Source: Alphaproteobacteria bacterium
GTDB lineage: Bacteria > Pseudomonadota > Alphaproteobacteria > UBA8366 > JADFVY01
NCBI GenBank assembly: GCA_029881615.1
Contig: JAOUMF010000006.1
Span: forward strand, 1 to 15,355
DNA: 15,355 nt
Direction of reading: 5' to 3'
Below the pieces are notes generated by a model, which had not been told where the DNA came from, did not search any database, and saw only the letters and a program-made list of their open reading frames with translations. Below are positions 6,705 to 14,021 of this stretch, in pieces; the first letter of the stretch is position 1; the number at the start of each line of letters is the position of its first letter. A program made the translations under genes and the position numbers.

Positions 6705-8476
6705 CGGTTCAGGGGGCGCGTTGCGCTTTCCAGCCAGGCTGCCGTCTTATCATCGACCTGCGAAATCAGAGCTTCACGCACCCGCCCATGGTAAGCGTTC
6801 AACCATTCGGTTTCGGCTTGAGTCAACAATGACGGGTCCACCAGATCCAGATCGATGGGGGCCAGGGTAAGGGTTTCAAAGCCAAGCATCGGCTTTTCGG
6901 CGCCCTCGATCTCCAGCGCGGTGACGCAAACCAGATTTTCGATGCGAATACCGTACGCGCCCGTCTTGTAGTAGCCGGGCTCATTGGAAATGATCATGCC
7001 GGGTTTCAGCGCCACGCTGTTGGGTATCTTGGAAATCCGCTGCGGCCCTTCATGAACGCCCAGATAACTGCCGACGCCATGGCCGGTGCCGTGATCATAG
7101 TCCAATCCCGCCTGCCACAGCGCGTGCCGCGCAAGGATGTCCAGTTGCGAACCGCTGGTGCCTTCCGGGAAACGCACAGTGGCAAGAGCGATATGACCCT
7201 TGAGCACCCGGGTAAAGCGGTCGCGCATTTCCGCTGTCGGATCACCGATGGCGACCGTGCGAGTCACGTCGGTCGTGCCATCGCGATACTGTCCGCCGGA
7301 ATCGACCAGATACAGCTCGCCCAGGCCCAGCATGCGGTCGCTTTCCGGCGTCACCGAATAATGCACGATGGCACCGTTCGGACCGGAGCCGGAAATAGTG
7401 CGGAAGGAAAGATCGGTAATGTGCTCGCCCTCGAAGCGCAGAGCTTCCAGCCTGTCCGCCGCCGCGATTTCGCCGACGCCGCCCTTGGGGGCCTCCGCCG
7501 CCAGCCAGGCGAGGAAGCGGCTCAACGCTACCCCGTCGCGGCGATGGGCCTTGCGCATGCCCTCGATCTCCACCTGATTCTTGCAGGCCTTGGGCAGCTG
7601 GCAAGGGTCGTCGGCGCGCACTATTTGTGCCCCGGCCTTTCCCAGCCGTTCGAACACCAGCGCCGCCGTGCCAGAGGGATCGGCCAGCACCCGGTTATTC
7701 CCCAGTGCCCATAGCGCGCCCTCGAATTCGGTGGCGTCGCGAATTGTCACGTCCCCACCCAGATGTGCCGCCAGATCAGGCCCTATCTTTGCGGGGTCAA
7801 CGAACCATTCCGCGCGCCCGGTGGCATACAGGATGGCAAAGGAAAGCGGCAGCGGGCTGTGCGCTACATCGCCGCCGCGGATATTCAGTAGCCAGGCGAT
7901 GGAATCCGGTGCCGTGACGACGGCGCTGTCGGCGCCCGCGTCAGCCAGGCTTTTTGCCACTCGCTGACGTTTGGCAGCGGAGGATTCACCGGCAAAGGCC
8001 TCGTCATGCGGCCTGACGGGGGCGGCGGGCGCGGCCGGGCGATCGGTCCAGGCGGCATCCAGCGGGTTATGTTCCACGGCCACGATCTCGCCGCCCGCCT
8101 TCTCCGCCGCCTTGCGCCAGACATCCAGCCCGCGTTCGGTATGGAGCCAGGGGTCGTAACCCAGCCGACCGCCCCTGCCCAGATGTTCGGCGACCCAGTC
8201 CTTGGGCGGTTCGTCGCTGATATGGCGGATGTCGAACAGGCCGGCATCCACCTGCTCGCGAATCTGGATGGTATAGCGCCCGTCGGTAAAGGCCGCCGCA
8301 TTGTCCTTCAGAATTACAGCGGCCCCGGCCGATCCGGTAAAGCCGGTGATCCAGGCCAGTCGTTCCGCGCTGGGCGGCAGATATTCATTCTGGAATTCAT
8401 CGGCATGGGGCACGATGAAACCATCCAGCCCCTGGCGCGCCAATTCAGCCCGTAATTTATCCAGCCTCGCCTTCAT
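6701..8476 (-). CDS. Xaa-Pro aminopeptidase (aminopeptidase P, M24B family, long form)
   Basis: Predicted 591-residue cytoplasmic metallopeptidase that removes an N-terminal residue preceding proline. It has the long three-domain form: two creatinase-like N-terminal domains (about 1-135 and 160-315), the pita-bread M24 catalytic domain (about 320-530) and a short C-terminal M24 tail. The five metal ligands are visible: Asp392 (DSGGQYRDG), Asp403 (DGTTDVTRT), His466 (GTGHGVG), Glu499 (SNEPGYY) and Glu513 (IRIENLV). No signal peptide. The ATG has a GGAGG-type site a few bases upstream. It lies 77 bases behind the dehydrogenase gene on the same strand, where TTGACG about 40 bases before the start could be a -35. 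Its stop codon shares the CTAG at 6701-6704 with the convergent usp gene. The M24B assignment is firm; actual peptide substrates are unknown. Confidence 0.95.
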   Translation of the reverse strand: MKARLDKLRAELARQGLDGFIVPHADEFQNEYLPPSAERLAWITGFTGSAGAAVILKDNAAAFTDGRYTIQIREQVDAGLFDIRHISDEPPKDWVAEHLGRGGRLGYDPWLHTERGLDVWRKAAEKAGGEIVAVEHNPLDAAWTDRPAAPAAPVRPHDEAFAGESSAAKRQRVAKSLADAGADSAVVTAPDSIAWLLNIRGGDVAHSPLPLSFAILYATGRAEWFVDPAKIGPDLAAHLGGDVTIRDATEFEGALWALGNNRVLADPSGTAALVFERLGKAGAQIVRADDPCQLPKACKNQVEIEGMRKAHRRDGVALSRFLAWLAAEAPKGGVGEIAAADRLEALRFEGEHITDLSFRTISGSGPNGAIVHYSVTPESDRMLGLGELYLVDSGGQYRDGTTDVTRTVAIGDPTAEMRDRFTRVLKGHIALATVRFPEGTSGSQLDILARHALWQAGLDYDHGTGHGVGSYLGVHEGPQRISKIPNSVALKPGMIISNEPGYYKTGAYGIRIENLVCVTALEIEGAEKPMLGFETLTLAPIDLDLVDPSLLTQAETEWLNAYHGRVREALISQVDDKTAAWLESATRPLNR

Positions 8477-8553
8477 CCGCCGCCTCCGCCGTTCGATATA
8501 CCGTCAAGCTAGGGCCGCGACGCCCTTCCGGCAACCCACAAGCGAGGGTGCCT

Positions 8554-9861
8554 TTATTCCGCCGGCACCGGGTGATATTTGCCGTCCGTGCCCAGGAACT
8601 CCTTGCCGTCGTCGCGATAGAAACTATCCGCCCCGGCGTCGCGCAGGATCGCCAGCATGTGCGGCACCTGATGGGCTTCCTGTTCCAGCCGGGTTATGAC
8701 CGCGGACGGGCCGATTTCATCCAGCAGTTCGAACGGACCTTTCTTCCAGGCAAAACCCCAGCGCATGGCGCGGTCCACATTGACGATATCGTCGGAAATC
8801 TGCGGCACCAGGTCGGCGGCATAGACCAGCGCGCCACCCATACAGGCCCAGGCTAACCGCCCCTCGACATCCTCGGCGAACAGCAGCGACCTGGCGTCGC
8901 CATGGCTGGGCGTAACTTCCATGGCCGGCCGCCACGCGCCAGTCAACAGGTCGAAGGTTTCCTTCGTGCGGCTGCCGTCCTCATGCTTGGTCAGCTTGTA
9001 GAAGCCGCCGCCGGTCTTGCGGCCAAGCTGGCCGCGCGTCATCATCTCTTGCTCGGCGGGCGGGAAGTTCAGATAGCCCCGGCCGGCATCGTCGGCCGGC
9101 AGGTTGCGATCCAGGTTCTTGCCCACGAAGTCCATGATATCAAGGCCGATCAGATCGATCAGCCCGTAAAGCCCGGTCGAGGGCAGCCCCACCGGCGCCC
9201 CCATCAGCGCGTCGACCATTTCCATGGAGAGACCCTGTTCCAGCCCGGCCCGCGCCTTGTGCAGCCCGGCCAGCATCCAGTAACAGCCGATGCGGTTGCC
9301 GATGAAGTTCACCGTGTCCTTGGCATGGACCACGCCCTTGCCGAGACGCTTGCCGCAGAATTCGGCCAGCGCATCCACCGCATCCTGGGTGGTGTCGGCG
9401 TCGGGCACCAATTCCATCAGCTTCATTACCTTCACCGGATTGAAGAAATGGGTGACAGTCACGTCGCGGCGCAGGCGGTCCGGCATGCCTTCGGTGATCG
9501 AACGCAGCGGAATGCCCGAAGTGTTGGTGCTGACCACCGAGCCGTCCTTGCGCAGCGGCTCCAGCTTTTCGAACAGCGCGCGCTTGGTGGCGAGATCCTC
9601 GATCACCGCCTCGCAAATCCAGTCGAATTCCGCAATTTTTGCCAGTTCATCGAACGACCCCGTCTCGATCCGCGCCGCCGCCTCGGGCGTGTCGACCGCC
9701 GGCGGGCGCCCGTTGACGATCCGGTCCAGCGCCTTTTCGGCGGCTTCGTTCGTTACGTCCAGCAACAGCACGCGGCATCCGGCCTCGGCGCAGGCGCCGG
9801 CGATCCCGGCCCCCATGGTGCCACCGCCCAGAACGGCGACGGAGTCTATTTTACGGGTCAT
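8554..9861 (-). CDS. 3-hydroxyacyl-CoA dehydrogenase, FadN-like but without enoyl-CoA hydratase domain
   Basis: Predicted 435-residue cytoplasmic NAD-dependent enzyme of beta-oxidation (3-hydroxyacyl-CoA to 3-ketoacyl-CoA). I chose the ATG at 9861, with AAGGA 7 bases upstream and MTRKIDSVAVLGGGTMGAG right at the NAD fold. The frame extends to 9930, but those 23 residues run through the promoter region. Seen: GxGxxG at Gly12-Gly14-Gly17; the catalytic segment HFFNPVKVMKLME with His138 and Glu150 of the His/Glu pair; NFIGNRIGCYWM; a first dehydrogenase C-terminal domain (about 187-290); and a second, diverged one ending with AMRWGFAWKKGPFELLDEIG. The tail SFYRDDGKEFLGTDGKYHPVP is the kind of sequence that leads into the hydratase domain in FadN-type fusions (about 770-790 residues), yet the gene stops there. 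No hydratase sequence follows before the aminopeptidase gene. It is divergent from the lipoprotein module. Confidence 0.93.
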   Translation of the reverse strand: MTRKIDSVAVLGGGTMGAGIAGACAEAGCRVLLLDVTNEAAEKALDRIVNGRPPAVDTPEAAARIETGSFDELAKIAEFDWICEAVIEDLATKRALFEKLEPLRKDGSVVSTNTSGIPLRSITEGMPDRLRRDVTVTHFFNPVKVMKLMELVPDADTTQDAVDALAEFCGKRLGKGVVHAKDTVNFIGNRIGCYWMLAGLHKARAGLEQGLSMEMVDALMGAPVGLPSTGLYGLIDLIGLDIMDFVGKNLDRNLPADDAGRGYLNFPPAEQEMMTRGQLGRKTGGGFYKLTKHEDGSRTKETFDLLTGAWRPAMEVTPSHGDARSLLFAEDVEGRLAWACMGGALVYAADLVPQISDDIVNVDRAMRWGFAWKKGPFELLDEIGPSAVITRLEQEAHQVPHMLAILRDAGADSFYRDDGKEFLGTDGKYHPVPAE

Positions 9862-9873
9862 GCGGTGGTCCTT

Positions 9874-9927
9874 TTCACGCGTCAAATCAGCGCGGAAATG
9901 GATAGTGGATCGGGGCGCTGCTTGCAA
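9874..9927. repeat. 54-base duplicated intergenic element, copy 1
   Basis: This block matches 12597-12650 without gaps, 41 of 54 bases by hand alignment. The best-kept parts are TTCACGCGTCAAATCA and GTGGATCGGG. It contains an operator-like inverted repeat, CGCG(T) and (G)CGCG, separated by 7 bases. It stands between the divergent dehydrogenase gene (- strand) and lipoprotein module A (+ strand), 149 bases before the start of the latter. The rest of the gap up to 10075 holds a GC-rich stretch and TATACA at 10015-10020, without a matching -35, so I cannot place the + strand promoter. Confidence 0.75.
9899..9927 (-). promoter_or_regulatory. Candidate promoter of the 3-hydroxyacyl-CoA dehydrogenase
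   Basis: On the minus strand, TTGCAA (9927-9922) is followed after exactly 17 bases by TATCCA (9904-9899). Transcription would begin near 9892, about 30 bases before the ATG. That point lies inside the inverted repeat CGCGT-7-GCGCG (9879-9895), a classic place for a repressor operator. By eye only. Confidence 0.45.
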
Positions 9928-10075
9928 CATTTTCAGCCGCCGGGGCAGCCACCAGGGACAACGCCGCCGCCGGAAACAGGTATCGGGGATCCGCCATATC
10001 AGCCAGGTGGGCGATATACAAAAGCGCGAACTTCGCTAACGTTGCGGGCAGCATCACAAGCCGTTTGAGGTCGAT

Positions 10076-10657
10076 ATGAATTCCAGCAGAACAGATCGTC
10101 ATTCACTTTCAAGAGTCATACCGTTTCTGTTTACGCTAGCGATCCTTTCAGGATGCGCGATGGGGGCCGCGTATAAAGAGGATTTCAGCCAGGTAACACT
10201 GACCACAGTGGAGATGGGCAAGGTTACGATGGGCCTGCCCGCCGGCTGGAAGCCCGATCCCGACAGCGTCGATGGTGAAAAAGTTGTCGCGGCCTTCGTC
10301 AACGACGCGATCGGCGGCTATGGCGAGGTGAAATGTTATTCTGTTCTGGTCAGCTTCAATACAATGCAGATTTTCGGTCAAAATGACGGAATCATCGCAG
10401 CGGGCGCCGATCCGGTACATGTCGCCGGTCCGTGGGCGTTGGGCGCTAACAAATATTCGCGTGTATTCGATGTTTACACGGGAACCGTGACCCGAAAGGG
10501 TCAGGAAGTCCAGGTGGCGTCCTATACCGGATACAACATCAACACGGCGCTTTCACCCTGTTACGCGGCGGTTCTGGTGGTCATGCCCGATGACAAATAT
10601 AGCGGGGAATTCAATCCCGTATTCGCCGCCATGCTTGACAGTGTCGTCACGCACTGA
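10076..10657 (+). CDS. Small predicted lipoprotein of module A
   Basis: Predicted 193-residue lipoprotein. A signal with a basic start and hydrophobic core ends in the lipobox ILSGC (Cys27); Ala at +2 would favour outer-membrane sorting. GAGG lies 5 bases before the ATG. The mature part has the pattern VTMGLPAGWKPD near its start and a later GTVTRKGQEVQVASYTGYN strand pair. This is reminiscent of PsbP/Mog1/DUF1795-like small alpha-beta proteins, a resemblance by eye and not a firm family call. Two cysteines (87 and 162) align with Cys90 and Cys163 of the paralogue at 13432-14007, with the same GW, GTVT..GQE and GYN landmarks, so a conserved disulfide is likely. It sits 12 bases before the propeller lipoprotein gene, implying co-translation and probably a shared complex. 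Function unknown. Confidence 0.82.
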   Translation: MNSSRTDRHSLSRVIPFLFTLAILSGCAMGAAYKEDFSQVTLTTVEMGKVTMGLPAGWKPDPDSVDGEKVVAAFVNDAIGGYGEVKCYSVLVSFNTMQIFGQNDGIIAAGADPVHVAGPWALGANKYSRVFDVYTGTVTRKGQEVQVASYTGYNINTALSPCYAAVLVVMPDDKYSGEFNPVFAAMLDSVVTH

Positions 10658-10669
10658 CGAGGGCATGCC

Positions 10670-12562
10670 ATGAAAAGGAACATTATCTTTTGCTGCGCTG
10701 CCGCGGCGATGTTGCCGCTGTCGCTGGCCGGTTGCATGACCACCGTTACGCAGAAACCCATGCTCGTGAAAGAGGCGCGCATACGGGCCGAAGCCGATAA
10801 AAACGCGCCGGCGGCCTGGAAACTGCCATTGGGCAGTGGCCAGATCGACGATATGACCATTCTGTCACCAGGGCGGCTTCTTATGACGATCCGCAAGGCA
10901 GCTTCCCTGACCGGTGGCCAGCACGTGATGCTGGTGGATATGGATACCGGAAAACAGTTGTGGCGCTATGACGGGAAAGGGCACAAGGGCGAGTTCCAAC
11001 GTGTTTTGGCGTCGCCGGATACGGTTTTATACCGTTTCGACAGCGAGGACGGCGAGGAACTAACGCTGGTCGCCCTGGACGCCGCAAACGGGTCCGAGCG
11101 CTGGACCCAGACCATGGACGGCGGGTCTGTCATGTTTCACCCGCTGCTGGCGGACGGCCTCGTACTCGTCATTGGAAATCTCAAGGACAGCATCACCGCC
11201 ACCGCCCTCACGCTATCATCGGGCCATAAGGGCTGGGAGCGAAAGTTTGCATCCGCGACAGCCGGTGCGGGTGATCGGCCCTTACCGCTGATAACACCCG
11301 ATGGCATGTGGTTTTTCTACGATGGGGTTGAGAAAATCTCGACCGGTAATGGCAACACCATCTGGCGCCGGGGCGATCTGTCCGCTGAAACCGGGCTGTC
11401 GCCGCGGCTTGTGGAAGATGCCCTTTATCTCATGGATACCGGACGGACCCTGCACCGGCTGGCCGCCGCCTCCGGCAAGAGCCAGTGGCGGTCTACCGCA
11501 CCAGCCGACACCGCCAGGGTCACCAATATCTATCCGCTCGGCGACCGAATTTACCTGCGGGGGATGAATCCCGACGCCCCCACGGCGGCCAAACTGCTTG
11601 TTTCGGTCCGGGCGGGCGACGGCAAGCCACAATGGCGATATGGTAGCCAGGAGTTCATCGTCAGCAATCTGATCGAAGACGACGGAAAACTGTTTTTTGC
11701 AACCCGGTCCCACCTGGGGGCGGTCGACGCGGTCTCCGGAAAGCCTCTTTTCTTGACGGAAATCACCAATTCCGGACGGACATTCCCGGTTCAGATACGA
11801 CTTTTCGGCGGCAAGGTCGCGTTCATCGGCGAACTCATCATCGCCGCCGTCGATACGAAGCAAGGCAAGACAGTCTATTCGCACGGATTTGACCCCGTCG
11901 ACGATTTTGCAAGCCTGAACAATATCGAATCCACCATCCGCAACAACACGGGCGGAGGGCGCGGATCGGATAATGCCTTCGGCGACATGGCCACCCGCGC
12001 CGCCGCCAATTCAGCGCGCTATCAGGAACAATCCAACCATTACGCCACAATCGCAAGCCGGGAAACGGGCTTTAAGGCCCAAAGCGCAAAGATCAAGGCC
12101 GACATGAATGCCGACTTCGCCAAGGCGGAAATGAATGTGTCGCTCATCTCCAGTTCCCTTGCCCTCGGCCAGGCGATGGCGGAAGCCCAGTGGAACGCCG
12201 ACCTGAAAGCGGAAGTCAGGCGTCAGGAATATTTGCGGCGGGTAATTACATTCCTGTATCCGGCAATGGAGCAGGGTGAGTACGTCTACCGACCGATGCG
12301 CGATGCACGATCGAGGACGGCGCAGTTCGCAGGGGTGGCCGTGATTCATATGCCTTCGGGCAAGATCGCCGAAACCAGCCTTTCGGCGCAGCACTTTATC
12401 TACGGTCTGTGGAACCTCATCGATTTCGACAAGGGGCTGGTCTACCACAACGGTGTTGGCCTGGACCCCGCCGATTACACCTATGACGGCCAGACCGGCC
12501 ATTTCCCGACCGATTACTTGAATACCTTCCTCATCGCACAGCCAATCAGGATTCCGCGATGA
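10670..12562 (+). CDS. PQQ/BamB-like beta-propeller lipoprotein with coiled and novel C-terminal region (module A)
   Basis: Predicted 630-residue lipoprotein; signal ends LAGC (Cys22), so probably anchored at the outer membrane facing the periplasm. Residues about 45-405 carry blade-closing motifs at regular spacing: LWRYDGKG (near 97), ERWTQ (143), GWERK (188), IWRRG (230), QWRST (271), QWRYG (321), then diverged LFLTE (357) and VYSHG (400). That count of eight matches the BamB-type propeller. PQQ itself need not be bound. Past the propeller come a Gly/Asn-rich hinge (about 422-434), a long charged, Ala-rich helical stretch (about 440-530) and a final domain of about 100 residues with YVYRPMRDARSR and FIYGLWNLIDFDKG, which I do not recognise. 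It is much longer than BamB (about 390). The N-terminal 79 propeller residues share 47 identities with the module B propeller. Scaffold or complex-assembly role inferred only. Confidence 0.88.
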   Translation: MKRNIIFCCAAAAMLPLSLAGCMTTVTQKPMLVKEARIRAEADKNAPAAWKLPLGSGQIDDMTILSPGRLLMTIRKAASLTGGQHVMLVDMDTGKQLWRYDGKGHKGEFQRVLASPDTVLYRFDSEDGEELTLVALDAANGSERWTQTMDGGSVMFHPLLADGLVLVIGNLKDSITATALTLSSGHKGWERKFASATAGAGDRPLPLITPDGMWFFYDGVEKISTGNGNTIWRRGDLSAETGLSPRLVEDALYLMDTGRTLHRLAAASGKSQWRSTAPADTARVTNIYPLGDRIYLRGMNPDAPTAAKLLVSVRAGDGKPQWRYGSQEFIVSNLIEDDGKLFFATRSHLGAVDAVSGKPLFLTEITNSGRTFPVQIRLFGGKVAFIGELIIAAVDTKQGKTVYSHGFDPVDDFASLNNIESTIRNNTGGGRGSDNAFGDMATRAAANSARYQEQSNHYATIASRETGFKAQSAKIKADMNADFAKAEMNVSLISSSLALGQAMAEAQWNADLKAEVRRQEYLRRVITFLYPAMEQGEYVYRPMRDARSRTAQFAGVAVIHMPSGKIAETSLSAQHFIYGLWNLIDFDKGLVYHNGVGLDPADYTYDGQTGHFPTDYLNTFLIAQPIRIPR

Positions 12563-12596
12563 TCGAGTTGATCTTTCGGGGCACGTGACGGTGTTC

Positions 12597-12650
12597 TTCA
12601 CGCGTCAAATCAACGCGGTAAAGGGCCGTGGATCGGGATCAGGTTGGCAA
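12597..12650. repeat. 54-base duplicated intergenic element, copy 2
   Basis: Same block as 9874-9927 and in the same orientation relative to the downstream lipoprotein genes. Here the inverted repeat is perfect: CGCGT-CAAATCA-ACGCG (12602-12618). The minus-strand -10 of copy 1 (TATCCA) is changed to GGCCCT, so the minus-strand promoter seems lost. The right end of the element supplies TTGGCA, a plausible -35 for the + strand. The 12563-12830 gap otherwise holds an AT-rich island and two small hairpins, listed separately. Confidence 0.75.
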
Positions 12651-12672
12651 AACGCCCAGCGTCGAGTATTAA
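12644..12672 (+). promoter_or_regulatory. Candidate sigma-70-type promoter for module B
   Basis: TTGGCA (12644-12649) and TATTAA (12667-12672) are separated by exactly 17 bases. The -10 lies at the left edge of an AT-rich island in otherwise GC-rich DNA. The inverted repeat of the duplicated element ends 25 bases upstream of the -35, a position usual for an activator or upstream operator. The leader to the ATG at 12831 would be about 150 bases. Confidence 0.45.
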
Positions 12673-12697
12673 ACATGGAATAATATGTGTAATGAGC

Positions 12698-12713
12698 AGT
12701 TATATTAATAACT
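12698..12713. other. AT-rich inverted repeat in the module B leader
   Basis: AGTTAT-ATTA-ATAACT: 6-base perfect arms around a 4-base centre, in a run (about 12663-12725) markedly richer in A and T than anything nearby. It lies just downstream of the candidate promoter and could be a regulator site. It may equally reflect relaxed composition at a duplication junction. Confidence 0.35.
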
Positions 12714-12767
12714 AGACCAGATAATACCGCTGAACCGGGCACCCGATCCCGGATGGCGCGACCCGAG

Positions 12768-12785
12768 ACCAGCCGTAACGCTGGT
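12768..12785 (+). other. Hairpin in the 5' leader of module B
   Basis: ACCAGC-CGTAAC-GCTGGT forms a 6-pair stem with a 6-base loop followed by TTCCC. It lies 45 bases before the start of the next gene and could shape the leader RNA. The stem is short and the T run is only two extra bases, so terminator activity is doubtful. Confidence 0.3.
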
Positions 12786-12830
12786 TTCCCGATAACGCCA
12801 ACAAAATGAAACAAACATAAGGATCAGGGC

Positions 12831-13376
12831 ATGCTGAGATTCGGAATCCGTCTATTGGCCGTGACCGCGTTGGTTTTGCTGGCCGGCGCGGCTAATGCGC
12901 AAACCAGTTTCGAAGAACTTTCCGGCAAGTTCGCGATCGATCTGCCGGACGGTTATGAACTACAACCGCAGAAATACTCCATACTGTTCCAATTTTGGGG
13001 TCCCGCCGGCCAGATCATGATGGTGTTGGAGGAAGGCGGGACGGACCTTGCGGAGAGCTATGAGTCGGCCTTGTCCAATCTGGACGGCACGTTGAAAAAC
13101 CCCGAACCCATAGCGCCAGTCGTCACCATGACCCTGAACGGCAGTCCTGCAAAATGGGGCATCTACAAGGGAACGGTTGAGAGTGATGGCAAGACGGTTC
13201 CACTTTACACCTATGTGGGCAGCATGCTGATTGATGATGGCAGCGTATATTTCCTGTCATTTGTCAGCGAGGGAAGTCACCTGACATGGGGCGAAAAGGT
13301 CACGAAGTCGTTTTACAGCCTGCGCAACGTGGACAGCCCGCTGACCGGCGCACGCGACGTCAAACCGGCTGGCTAA
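12831..13376 (+). CDS. Small secreted protein of module B (PsbP/Mog1-like appearance)
   Basis: Predicted 181-residue exported protein. TAAGGA lies 7 bases before the ATG. The signal peptide ends ANA (residue 23) before QTSFEEL; there is no lipobox cysteine, so it should be soluble in the periplasm. The mature part reads GKFAIDLPDGYELQ, then GTVESDGKTVPLYTYVGSM and VYFLSFVSEG. This repeats the landmarks (DLP.GW/GY, GTV.S.G..V, Y.GY/YVG) of the two small lipoproteins of modules A and B, so I infer a common fold, though it lacks their cysteine pair. It is the first gene of module B, 55 bases before the lipoprotein gene; module A has no equivalent. Function unknown. A hairpin spans its stop codon. 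Confidence 0.8.
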   Translation: MLRFGIRLLAVTALVLLAGAANAQTSFEELSGKFAIDLPDGYELQPQKYSILFQFWGPAGQIMMVLEEGGTDLAESYESALSNLDGTLKNPEPIAPVVTMTLNGSPAKWGIYKGTVESDGKTVPLYTYVGSMLIDDGSVYFLSFVSEGSHLTWGEKVTKSFYSLRNVDSPLTGARDVKPAG

Positions 13377-13385
13377 GCGCCAGCC
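13367..13385 (+). other. Stem-loop with the stop codon of the upstream gene in its loop
   Basis: GGCTGGC (13367-13373) pairs perfectly with GCCAGCC (13379-13385). The 5-base loop TAAGC contains the TAA stop of the secreted-protein gene. There is no T tract, so transcription probably continues into the lipoprotein gene. It may stabilise the upstream message or be chance. Confidence 0.4.
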
Positions 13386-13431
13386 CGATCATTCGGCAAA
13401 ATCTGAAATTCAAATAAGGCAGGAGGTTTGT

Positions 13432-14007
13432 ATGTTCATCGTTTCCATAACTTTAAAGCACGTATTCAGGTTGGCGGCCATTGCCGGAACGGCCCTTATA
13501 TTGAGCGGCTGCCTTGGTGGCCCCAGCATCCCCGATTATCCGGGAAGCGGCGCCGCGGAACCCGCGAAACTGACGGAAGTCGTCTTTGAAAAAGCGACAA
13601 TCAGCCTGGCGCCCGGTTGGGACAAAGACACAAGCATGGTCAACAACGACACCATCGTCGCCGGCTTCAAGAAAGGCCCGTCCATCGGGTATGTCCAATG
13701 CATGAGCTCGTTGCTCAAAGCCGATGTCGTCGGTGACGTCATGCGTGAGGGCGTTGCGGGGGCCAGTGGCAATGCGCAACTGGTTCGTGGGCCTTTTGCC
13801 GTGGCCGGGGGACTTAACAAGCCTTACATCGAAGTTCACCAGGGCACGGTAACGTCGGAAGGCCAGGAAATCGACGCCGCTTTTTACATCGGATACAACA
13901 GCTTCCGCTATCTGGGATGCAATTACGGCGTCATGCTGATCCACACGGGCACCCCGAATCCGGAGACCGAAGCCGAATTCGTCGCGATGTTCCGCACGCT
14001 CAAATAA
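13432..14007 (+). CDS. Small predicted lipoprotein of module B, paralogue of the module A lipoprotein
   Basis: Predicted 191-residue lipoprotein; hydrophobic signal ending LILSGC (Cys27), Leu at +2, fitting outer-membrane sorting. A full AGGAGG lies 5 bases before the ATG, the strongest ribosome site in the window. The mature part shares with the module A lipoprotein the ATISLAPGW start, QCMSSLL with Cys90, GTVTSEGQEIDAAFYIGYN, a second cysteine (163) at nearly the same spacing, and an ending in FVAMFRTL versus FAAMLDSV. Overall similarity is moderate, so the duplication is old. The propeller gene follows after 14 bases, the same order as in module A. Family and function not recognised beyond a PsbP/Mog1-like look. 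Confidence 0.82.
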   Translation: MFIVSITLKHVFRLAAIAGTALILSGCLGGPSIPDYPGSGAAEPAKLTEVVFEKATISLAPGWDKDTSMVNNDTIVAGFKKGPSIGYVQCMSSLLKADVVGDVMREGVAGASGNAQLVRGPFAVAGGLNKPYIEVHQGTVTSEGQEIDAAFYIGYNSFRYLGCNYGVMLIHTGTPNPETEAEFVAMFRTLK

Positions 14008-14021
14008 GCGGAGGTGGCCAT

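Noticed and set aside
8477..8553. Possible frameshift separating a hydratase domain from the dehydrogenase
   Set aside because: The 77 bases between the two minus-strand genes give no hydratase-like residues in the frames I read, and the next gene is a complete aminopeptidase.
9862..9930. N-terminal extension of the dehydrogenase to 9930
   Set aside because: The extra codons coincide with the promoter candidate and the duplicated element, and the normal NAD-fold start lies at 9861 with a good ribosome site.
8902..10068. 388-codon + strand frame antisense to the dehydrogenase
   Set aside because: It is opposite a gene with a complete NAD motif and catalytic residues; the His/Gln/Arg-rich translation shows no domain.
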